NCBI GenBank assembly: GCA_017617615.1
Contig: JAFZVV010000010.1
Coordinates: 62,001 to 126,000 of the forward strand
DNA length: 64,000 bases
Reading direction: 5' to 3'
From: Prevotella sp.
GTDB lineage: Bacteria > Bacteroidota > Bacteroidia > Bacteroidales > Bacteroidaceae
Part shown: positions 57,862-64,000 of the stretch, piece by piece
Numbering within the stretch: position 1 is the stretch's first letter
Layout: every line of letters starts with the position of its first letter
The notes under the pieces: generated by a model
Database searches by the model: none
What the model was told of the DNA's origin: nothing
Seen by the model: only the letters and a program-made list of their open reading frames with translations
Translations under genes and position numbers: made by a program

Positions 57862-59667
57862 TCATTCCTGCGACATGTCGGCCACCATCTTCCGGTATGT
57901 GGCATACATGCGCGTGCGACTGATATATCCGATGAGGTGTCCATCGGGAGTGACGACCGGCAACGCTGCCGCGTTCGTCTGGTCGAATACGCCCATCACA
58001 TCTTCCATGGGATCTTCCACGCCCAAGGTACCTGCAGGGGGGGTCATGAGCTGAGCCACGGTGAAATGACCATACAATTCAGTTCGAAACATCACATTGC
58101 GTATCTTTGTCAGGTCCACCTCACCAAGCAGGTTGCCCGCATTGTCAAGCACGGGAAGGAAACTGGTGGTACTCATGCTGATGACGTTGACCAGTTTCCC
58201 CAAGGGCATCTCCGCATCGACAGCAGTGAAATGCCTGTCGATGATACTCTCCAGGCTCATGAGTGTGAGCACAGCCTTATCGGTGTGGTGGGTGATGAGT
58301 TTTCCTTCCCTCGCGAGCCTCATGCCATAGATGCTGTGTGGCTCGAAGACGATGATGGTAAGGTAGGCACAGATACTTACTATCATGAGTGGGATGAACA
58401 TCTGGTATCCCCCCGTTATCTCTGCGATGAGGAAGATGCCCGTAAGCGGGGCATGCATCACCCCCGCCATCACCCCCGCCATACCCAGGAGGGCGAAATT
58501 CTTCTCTGGCAAGTATATGCTGATGCCATTGACATTCCACAGCCGCGAGAAGAAGAACCCCGCGAAAGCACCGATAAAGAGAGAAGGAGCGAACGTACCA
58601 CCGCATCCACCTCCACCATTGGTGGCGGAAGTGGCGAGCACCTTGGTAGCAAGCACAAGTCCGATATACACCAGGAGCAGGTTGCCGTGTCCATAGAAGA
58701 GCGAGTTGTTGAGCACCATGTCCCAGTCGGTCTCCGTCCTTCCGTTGATAAGGATATTGATACTGGAATATCCCTCACCATAAAGCGCGGGGAAGAGGAA
58801 GATGAGGCAGCTGAGCACCACGCCTCCCAATGCCAGTTTGAGATATGGTCTGTTTCGCATCTTTGCGAACACCCCTTCGACGGCGGTCATCACCCTGATG
58901 AAATAGAGGCTTACCAGACCACAGAAGATGCCGAGGAGTATAGTCGCCGGCACCCTTTCCACAAGCCATGCCGAATCGAGCGTGAAATGGAACAGCGAGT
59001 CGCTCCCCACCAGGATATACGTGAAGCATGTAGCAGTGACGCAAGCGATGAGTATGGGCAGCAACGACGCCATGGTGAGGTCTACCATGAGCACCTCGAT
59101 GGTGAATACCAGTCCGGCAATGGGCGCCTTGAAGATGCCCGCTATTGCCGCCGACGCGCCACATCCCACGAGCACCAGAAGTGTCTTGCCGTCGAGACGG
59201 AACACTTGACCCAGGTTGCTCCCTATCGCCGACCCGGTAAGGACGATGGGTGCCTCGGCTCCCACACTTCCTCCAAATCCGATGGTGAGTGCCGATGCGA
59301 TGACCGAACTCCAACAGTGATGCCCCTTCAGCCGACTCCTCTTCCTGCTGATGGCATAGAGGATGCGCGTGATGCCATGGCTGATATCATCTCTTACCAC
59401 ATGCCTGACGAAGAGCGACGTGAGGAAAATCCCCACCACAGGAAAAACGAGGTAGAGCCAGTTGTAAGACCTGAAATTGAACCCAGCGGTGAGCACCAGC
59501 TGTATCTCGTTGATAAGCCAGTGAAGCACGAAAGCGGCAAGGGCAGCCAACAGCCCCACAAAAAAACTGAGCAAGAGTATGAACTGCCTGTCGGCTACGT
59601 AGGGTTTCCTCCATTCGTTAAGCCGCTCAAGAAAGCCCGTGGGTGTCTCGGTTGTCGTTTCCTGCAT
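57862..59667 (-). CDS. CLC-type chloride channel/antiporter with CBS domains
   Basis: A 601-residue membrane protein with the CLC signatures GFGGSVGAEAPIVLTGSAIG (GxGxE), GSNLGQ, GGGGCGGTFAPSLFIGAFAG (GxFxP) and AGVMAGVMHAPLTGIFLIAE. A pair of CBS domains follows (about 455-595). Family members move chloride or exchange it for protons. The proton glutamate of exchangers cannot be placed confidently. It begins 9 nt after the tsaC stop, so it is cotranscribed with it. Confidence 0.93.
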   Translation of the reverse strand: MQETTTETPTGFLERLNEWRKPYVADRQFILLLSFFVGLLAALAAFVLHWLINEIQLVLTAGFNFRSYNWLYLVFPVVGIFLTSLFVRHVVRDDISHGITRILYAISRKRSRLKGHHCWSSVIASALTIGFGGSVGAEAPIVLTGSAIGSNLGQVFRLDGKTLLVLVGCGASAAIAGIFKAPIAGLVFTIEVLMVDLTMASLLPILIACVTATCFTYILVGSDSLFHFTLDSAWLVERVPATILLGIFCGLVSLYFIRVMTAVEGVFAKMRNRPYLKLALGGVVLSCLIFLFPALYGEGYSSINILINGRTETDWDMVLNNSLFYGHGNLLLVYIGLVLATKVLATSATNGGGGCGGTFAPSLFIGAFAGFFFSRLWNVNGISIYLPEKNFALLGMAGVMAGVMHAPLTGIFLIAEITGGYQMFIPLMIVSICAYLTIIVFEPHSIYGMRLAREGKLITHHTDKAVLTLMSLESIIDRHFTAVDAEMPLGKLVNVISMSTTSFLPVLDNAGNLLGEVDLTKIRNVMFRTELYGHFTVAQLMTPPAGTLGVEDPMEDVMGVFDQTNAAALPVVTPDGHLIGYISRTRMYATYRKMVADMSQE

Positions 59668-59676
59668 CTTGGGTGG

Positions 59677-60249
59677 TTATTTTCTCACTATGGTCACCTC
59701 GCCATTGGGCCTGATCCTGATGATAGAGGATGGCGTATGCGGTTTCTTCTCCTGTCTGCGCGAAGTGCACACATAATCTACAGCCCCGAGGAGCTCGGGG
59801 TCGATGTCACAATAGTTGGATGCCGGTGGCATCCCGCTGATATTTGCGCTTGTCGATACGATAGCTTTCTGGAACCTGTAGCACAATTCCTTGGAGAAAG
59901 GCTCGTTGGTCACCCTCATTGCCACCGAACCGTCTTCGGCAATGAGATTGGGCGCAAGGTTCACCGCACCGTCCAAGATGACAGTGAGTGGCTGGGTGGC
60001 CATGTCTATCACATCCCACGCCACCCCTGGCACCTGCCTGACGTAGCGCTGCAACCTGGCATCACTGTCGACAAGGCAAATCATGGCCTTGGAGTCTTGT
60101 CGCCGTTTGATCTGATACACTTTCTCCACGGCAGCTGCATTAGTGGCATCGCAGCCAATGCCCCATACCGTGTCGGTGGGATAAAGGATGACCCCACCCC
60201 GTCGCATCACCTCGACGGCCATCTTGATGTCTTTTTCGTAATTGCTCAT
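59677..60249 (-). CDS. tsaC: L-threonylcarbamoyladenylate synthase
   Basis: A 190-residue Sua5/YrdC-fold enzyme starting MSNYEKDIKMAVEVMRRGGV, with YPTDTVWGIGCDATN, KRRQDSKAMICLVD, VAMRVTNEPFSKELC and VSTSANISGMP. It makes threonylcarbamoyl-AMP for the tRNA t6A modification. It lacks the extra Sua5 C-terminal domain, so it is the short YrdC type. First gene of tsaC-clc-fmt; no consensus promoter was found just upstream. Confidence 0.95.
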   Translation of the reverse strand: MSNYEKDIKMAVEVMRRGGVILYPTDTVWGIGCDATNAAAVEKVYQIKRRQDSKAMICLVDSDARLQRYVRQVPGVAWDVIDMATQPLTVILDGAVNLAPNLIAEDGSVAMRVTNEPFSKELCYRFQKAIVSTSANISGMPPASNYCDIDPELLGAVDYVCTSRRQEKKPHTPSSIIRIRPNGEVTIVRK

Positions 60250-60360
60250 ATTGTGGTTTCAATATCAACACAAGGGAACAAAGGCCTTTTTTCTCCAGGC
60301 TTCGTATCCCTGCGTTGGATTATGGACGACTCAATGCCTCACCACGAAGTGGCAAAGAGA

Positions 60361-60380
60361 AGGCGCCCTCCCGGGCGCCT
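60361..60380 (-). terminator. Terminator of the ROK kinase gene
   Basis: AGGCGCCC (60361-60368) pairs with GGGCGCCT (60373-60380) around a TCCC loop. On the minus strand TCTCTTTGCC follows. It ends 11 nt after the ROK stop. The region 60250-60390 holds nothing else recognisable. Confidence 0.75.
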
Positions 60381-60390
60381 ATAAGGATTG

Positions 60391-61368
60391 TCAGATTTCC
60401 CATCCGATAGCCGAGGCACCGAGGACGGCAGCCGAGGCACCATCAAGTCCGCTGATGAGGAATTTTGCCTTTCCACGGAAGATGGGCAGCACATTCTTGT
60501 CATACCCCCGCTTGATGGGATCCATAATCAGGTCACCGGCTTTCACCAGTCCTCCAAAGAAGATGAAGGCCTCGGGCGAAGAGAAGGCAGCAAAGTCGGC
60601 ACATGCCGCTCCCAGCATCTCGCCAGTGAACTCAAAGACTTCGTTGGCCAGTTCATCACCCTTTCCTGCAGCAATCGACACGTCGAGCGACGTAATGTCC
60701 TCGGCTTTCATCTCTCTGAGGAGCGAAGGCCTGTCGGTAGAATGAAGCAGTTCACGGGCCGACCTGGCCACTCCCGTAGCCGAGCAATAGGCCTCCAAAC
60801 AGCCTTTCCGCCCACAGCCACAGAGTCTTCCGTTCTCGCGCTGCATGATGACGTGTCCGAGTTCGCCGGCGAAACCATCGCATCCATACACGAGTTGTCC
60901 GTTAACGACGATTCCCGAGCCCACGCCTGTTCCAAGGGTAATGACAATGAAGTTTTTCATGCCTCTTGCCACGCCATAGGTCATCTCGCCGATAGCTGCA
61001 GCATTGGCATCATTGGTTAGTGCCACGGGGATTCCCAGTTTGTCGCTGAAGAGTTTGGCCAGTGGCACCACGCCGTTGTGTCCCCAAGAGAGGTTGGGGG
61101 CGAACTCAATGGTTCCATTATAATAGTTTCCGTTGGGAGCACCAATTCCCATTGCCTTAATGAGTTCGATGCCACCCACCTGCTCTACTATCACATTGAG
61201 GGCTTCTACAGCCGCGTCAACATAGTCTTCCACTTTCTCATAGCCTTGTGTCTTGATGGCTGTTGTGGCCTTGATTTCTCCCCTGCTGTCGACGATGCCG
61301 AAGACAGAGTTTGTGCCACCCAAATCCAAGCCTATCACATAAGGCTTCAATGTTTCCTGTGTATTCAT
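60391..61368 (-). CDS. ROK-family sugar kinase
   Basis: A 325-residue kinase with the phosphate-1 motif DLGGTNSVFGIVD (about 15-27), VALTNDANAAAIGEMTYG with the catalytic aspartate, and TLGTGVGSGIVVNGQLVYG. The zinc site CGCGRKGCLEAYCS follows. Most relatives with this layout are glucokinases or N-acetylmannosamine kinases. The substrate is not decided, but glucokinase is the likeliest. It has its own promoter, and the LysE-type gene is transcribed away from it. Confidence 0.9.
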   Translation of the reverse strand: MNTQETLKPYVIGLDLGGTNSVFGIVDSRGEIKATTAIKTQGYEKVEDYVDAAVEALNVIVEQVGGIELIKAMGIGAPNGNYYNGTIEFAPNLSWGHNGVVPLAKLFSDKLGIPVALTNDANAAAIGEMTYGVARGMKNFIVITLGTGVGSGIVVNGQLVYGCDGFAGELGHVIMQRENGRLCGCGRKGCLEAYCSATGVARSARELLHSTDRPSLLREMKAEDITSLDVSIAAGKGDELANEVFEFTGEMLGAACADFAAFSSPEAFIFFGGLVKAGDLIMDPIKRGYDKNVLPIFRGKAKFLISGLDGASAAVLGASAIGWEI

Positions 61369-61427
61369 GTTCGTATGGTTTATTATTTTAAATAATGAAT
61401 TGAAATGTCTTTCATGTCTTTGCTTCG

Positions 61428-61458
61428 CAAAGATATTAAAAATCGCTCACCCTACAAA
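61428..61458 (-). promoter_or_regulatory. Promoter of the ROK kinase gene
   Basis: Minus strand: TTTG at 61458-61455, 19-nt spacer, TATCTTTG at 61435-61428: a full consensus match. Its -33 is 16 nt from the -33 of the divergent LysE-type promoter. Confidence 0.8.
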
Positions 61459-61473
61459 GTTTTACACGCAAAA

Positions 61474-61505
61474 TTTGTGGCTTTCACATTTTTTTAGCAA
61501 TTTTG
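61474..61505 (+). promoter_or_regulatory. Promoter of the LysE-type gene
   Basis: TTTG at 61474-61477, 20-nt spacer, CAATTTTG at 61498-61505 (7 of 8). The ATG at 61514 lies 8 nt after the box, so the leader is at most a few nucleotides. Confidence 0.65.
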
Positions 61506-61513
61506 CAAACGAT

Positions 61514-62182
61514 ATGCCAATAGCTTTCCACATCGATGTTGTAGACACCATCGTCAAGGGTTTGATTATCGGGGTCCTCGTGTCAGCTCCCATGGGGCCG
61601 GTAGGCATCCTTTGTGTCCAGCGTACGCTGAACAAGGGCCGTTGGTATGGCTTTGTCACCGGCATAGGCGCCACGGCAAGCGACTTGTTCTACGCACTGA
61701 TTACGGGTGTGGGCATGAGTTTCGTGATGGACATCGTGAACAACAGCGAATACCGTTTCTACCTGCAGTTGTTGGGAAGCCTGATGCTGTTGGCATTCGG
61801 CATTTTCAGCTACCGCTCCAATCCCACAAAGAACATGCACCAAAGCGGCAACGTGAAAGGCACACTGATACACAATGGTGTCACCGCCTTTCTCGTAACT
61901 GTTTCCAACCCACTGATTATCTTGCTGTTCATGGCATGTTTTGCCCAGTTTGCGTTCATCATCCCGGGCCAGCCTTTTGTCGTGGTAATAGGCTATCTGA
62001 GCATTGTAGCAGGCGCCATTTTGTGGTGGTATGGACTCACATGGCTGGTCGACAAAATCCGCAGCAGTTTCCAAGTCTATGGCATCATTCTCATCAACAG
62101 GCTTATTGGCGCCCTGGTGATTGCCATATCCATCATCATCCTTTTTGGTACGGTATTCAATCTTTTCTCTTTCCACTACTGA
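61514..62182 (+). CDS. LysE-family translocator
   Basis: A 222-residue membrane protein with about six helices starting MPIAFHIDVVDTIVKGLIIG. The LysE/RhtB signature APMGPVGILCVQRTLNKGRW (about 25-44) and SNPLIILLFMACF in the middle fit the amino-acid and small-molecule exporters of this family. The exported compound is unknown. In-frame ATGs further up lie before the promoter and are excluded. The DUF4924 gene follows 64 nt later. Confidence 0.9.
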   Translation: MPIAFHIDVVDTIVKGLIIGVLVSAPMGPVGILCVQRTLNKGRWYGFVTGIGATASDLFYALITGVGMSFVMDIVNNSEYRFYLQLLGSLMLLAFGIFSYRSNPTKNMHQSGNVKGTLIHNGVTAFLVTVSNPLIILLFMACFAQFAFIIPGQPFVVVIGYLSIVAGAILWWYGLTWLVDKIRSSFQVYGIILINRLIGALVIAISIIILFGTVFNLFSFHY

Positions 62183-62246
62183 GCGGGCATTCCTCACTCC
62201 CCCACCAGTTTCATGCCAAAAAGGCTGTTGTATACCATTTAGAATC

Positions 62247-62792
62247 ATGTTTATCGCAAAAGAACTACGTAAGAAAAGCATTGCCGAATACTTGCTCTAT
62301 ATGTGGCAGGTAGAGGACATCATCCGCGCATACGGCTGTAACTTATCGAAAATCCGCCGTGAATATATCTCACGCTTCGACTACTCCGAGGAAGACAGGG
62401 AAGAGCTGACCGACTGGTACGGCAACCTCATTAGGATGCTTACCCAGGAGGGTTGCCGCGAACAAGGTCATCTCCAAATCAACAAGATCATTGTCCAGGA
62501 CCTTTCCGAACTGCATGCCCGTTTGCTTGATAGCGCCCGCTTTCCCTTCTATCGTGCCGAATACTACAAGGTGCTGCCATTCATCGTGGAGCTGCGCAAG
62601 CGCGGTAGCGATCTTGAAGCCAACGAGGTGGAGACGTGCCTCAACGCCCTTTATGGCGTGATGCTGCTCCGGCTCCAGCAGCGTGAGATATCGCCCGACA
62701 CCAACCATGCCGTACAGGAAATCAGCACCTTGATAGGCATGCTCTCCGACTATTATCTGAAAGACAAGAGCGAAGGTCTGGAATTCGACTGA
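62247..62792 (+). CDS. DUF4924 family protein
   Basis: A 181-residue cytoplasmic protein starting MFIAKELRKKSIAEYLLYMW; the N-terminal A-E-Y-L-L-Y-M-W-Q-V-E-D pattern is typical of the Bacteroidetes family DUF4924. It is helical throughout, with a charged C-terminus (DKSEGLEFD). No function is known. It lies 64 nt downstream of the LysE-type gene and 44 nt before rfbD, so it may share a transcript. Confidence 0.85.
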   Translation: MFIAKELRKKSIAEYLLYMWQVEDIIRAYGCNLSKIRREYISRFDYSEEDREELTDWYGNLIRMLTQEGCREQGHLQINKIIVQDLSELHARLLDSARFPFYRAEYYKVLPFIVELRKRGSDLEANEVETCLNALYGVMLLRLQQREISPDTNHAVQEISTLIGMLSDYYLKDKSEGLEFD

Positions 62793-62836
62793 CGTTATAC
62801 ACCCTTCTTTCCAACAACATAAAAAAAACTACCAGA

Positions 62837-63694
62837 ATGAATATCCTTATCACCGGTTGCAATGGCCAGTTGGGCAGCGAGATCCGCCTCCTGGAGCCAA
62901 GCTACAGCCAGCACACGTTTTTCAACACTGATGTCGAAGAACTCGACATCACCGACCAGAATGCTGTAGAGGACTATGTGACCACCCATCAGATTGACGG
63001 CATCGTGAACTGTGCCGCCTTCACCGCCGTCGACTTATCAGAAAGCGAGCGCGAGAAATGTACCACCCTCAACACGATGGCCCCGGCCTATCTGGCGACA
63101 GCCATCGAGAAGCGTGGTGGTTGGATTATCCAGGTTTCCACCGACTATGTATTCAACGGGAAGTCCTTCCGCCCCTATGTGGAAGACGATACCCCTTCAC
63201 CCGACAGTGTCTACGGCAGCACGAAGCTGGCAGCCGAGCTGGGTGTATCGAAATTCTGCCGTCGTGCGATGATTATCCGCACGGCATGGCTATACAGCTC
63301 GTTTGGAAAGAATTTCGTGAAGACGATGCTCCGTTTGGGCAAAGAGAAACCATCGATTGGCGTGGTTTTCGACCAAGTGGGCACCCCTACCTATGCCCAT
63401 GACCTGGCTTCGGCCATCATGACCATCATCGGGCAGGGTGTACAGCCTGGTGTCTTTCACTACACCAACGAGGGTGTGGCCAGTTGGTACGACTTCACGA
63501 AGGCCATCCATCGCATCGCCGGCATCACCACATGCGATGTCCGCCCGTTGCACACCTCCGAATACCCCACTGCTGCCACACGGCCACCCTATTCCATTCT
63601 CGACAAGACAAAAATCAAACAGGCATATGGCCTGGAGATTCCCCACTGGGAAGACTCCCTCCGCCAGTGCCTCTCAATCCTTCAGCAACAATGA
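62837..63694 (+). CDS. rfbD: dTDP-4-dehydrorhamnose reductase
   Basis: A 285-residue short-chain dehydrogenase starting [20 protein letters not shown] (NADPH-binding GCNGQLG), with the catalytic YxxxK as [10 protein letters not shown] and [19 protein letters not shown]. It is the last step in dTDP-L-rhamnose synthesis. rfbA is 22 kb away, and the intermediate genes are not in the window, so the pathway is split. Its stop overlaps the prfC start (ATGA). Confidence 0.94.
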   Translation: MNILITGCNGQLGSEIRLLEPSYSQHTFFNTDVEELDITDQNAVEDYVTTHQIDGIVNCAAFTAVDLSESEREKCTTLNTMAPAYLATAIEKRGGWIIQVSTDYVFNGKSFRPYVEDDTPSPDSVYGSTKLAAELGVSKFCRRAMIIRTAWLYSSFGKNFVKTMLRLGKEKPSIGVVFDQVGTPTYAHDLASAIMTIIGQGVQPGVFHYTNEGVASWYDFTKAIHRIAGITTCDVRPLHTSEYPTAATRPPYSILDKTKIKQAYGLEIPHWEDSLRQCLSILQQQ

Positions 63695-64000
63695 ACCAAG
63701 AAATCGAACGCCGCCGCACTTTTGCCATCATCTCCCATCCTGATGCCGGCAAGACCACCCTCACGGAGAAATTCCTGCTCTTCGGTGGTCAGATACAAGT
63801 GGCCGGTGCGGTAAAGAGTAACAAAATACGCAAGACCGCCACTTCCGACTGGATGGACATCGAGAAGCAACGCGGGATCTCCGTCTCCACGTCGGTGATG
63901 GAATTCGACTACGACGGCTACAAAGTGAATATCCTCGACACTCCGGGACACCAAGATTTTGCTGAAGACACTTACCGTACCCTCACGGCTGTCGACTCTG
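63691..64000 (+). CDS. prfC: Peptide chain release factor 3, N-terminal part
   Basis: The gene starts at ATG 63691 ([20 protein letters not shown]), overlapping the rfbD stop by 4 nt, and runs off the window after 103 codons. The G1 loop [18 protein letters not shown], switch region [20 protein letters not shown] and G3 [18 protein letters not shown] are typical of class II release-factor GTPase RF3, which recycles RF1/RF2. The C-terminal part is missing because of the window edge. Confidence 0.95.
   Translation, partial: MNQEIERRRTFAIISHPDAGKTTLTEKFLLFGGQIQVAGAVKSNKIRKTATSDWMDIEKQRGISVSTSVMEFDYDGYKVNILDTPGHQDFAEDTYRTLTAVDS

Noticed and set aside
56974..60384. A 1136-codon open frame on the plus strand
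   Set aside because: It is antisense to fmt, clc and tsaC, which have clear families, and its composition (His, Glu and Arg rich, no domain) is that of a shadow frame.
1..64000. rRNA, tRNA, tmRNA, CRISPR arrays, prophage or IS transposases
   Set aside because: All gaps longer than 100 nt were read; no tRNA-like cloverleaf, spaced identical repeats, integrase or transposase was seen.

Overview
The window is core chromosome of a Bacteroidales bacterium, most likely Prevotella or a close relative (Prevotellaceae). The evidence is the gene content (RprXY, RNase Y next to ZapA, HI0933-type flavoproteins, a DUF4924 protein, a C10 protease, GH92, NrdD/NrdG, PorT-like barrels, bL9 with an acidic tail) and the promoters. 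Nearly every promoter is the Bacteroidetes type, TTTG, 18-20 nt, then TAnnTTTG, and Shine-Dalgarno sequences are almost absent. No rRNA, tRNA, prophage, IS transposase or CRISPR array is visible.

Layout. 1-8.6 kb: a TSCPD protein, yebC and pheT on the minus strand, a cytidylate-kinase-like protein, a zinc peptidase and metallo-hydrolase pair, a COG2509 flavoprotein and a small outer-membrane barrel. 8.7-13.8 kb: a 229-bp element with terminal inverted repeats, then a regulatory cassette of a plug/barrel outer-membrane protein, a LytS-type kinase and a LytTR regulator. Three ATTTCGTCGA direct repeats lie just upstream of the cassette's promoter. 14-18 kb: a large MscS-type channel and a secreted repeat protein. 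18.2-26 kb: a multi-domain secreted amylase, a 60-aa protein ending in LWDD, a GH92 alpha-mannosidase, a flavoprotein and a lipoprotein. 27.4-32.2 kb: an SLC13 transporter, kdsA-kdsD (Kdo synthesis) and a phospholipase D-type enzyme.

32.2-40 kb: the anaerobic ribonucleotide reductase operon (nrdD-nrdG-luxR-type regulator), a membrane protein, rny, zapA with a coiled-coil partner, and an unknown protein. 39.8-43.8 kb: rfbA, a Wzc-like tyrosine autokinase with a very tyrosine-rich tail, and a HAD protein. 44-46.2 kb: an HU protein, a 29-codon basic protein and RNase G/E. 46.2-51.5 kb: C10 protease, AlaX-like editing protein, GH13 enzyme and fabD. 51.6-52.8 kb: rpsF-rpsR-rplI. 53-57.8 kb: RprY/RprX, a nucleotidyltransferase-fold protein and fmt. 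57.8-64 kb: a CLC channel, tsaC, a ROK kinase, a LysE-type exporter, a DUF4924 protein, rfbD and the start of prfC.

Most of this is housekeeping and envelope biology: Kdo, dTDP-rhamnose, capsule chain-length control, cardiolipin and secreted glycan/protein degradation. The parts least explained by known families are regulatory or very small. They are the direct-repeat operator of the LytTR cassette, two histidine kinase genes whose ATG sits 4 nt after a perfect -7 box, the LWDD mini-protein, the 29-codon basic protein with a structured leader before rng, the inverted-repeat element whose single arm seems to supply the yebC -7 box, and several palindrome clusters.
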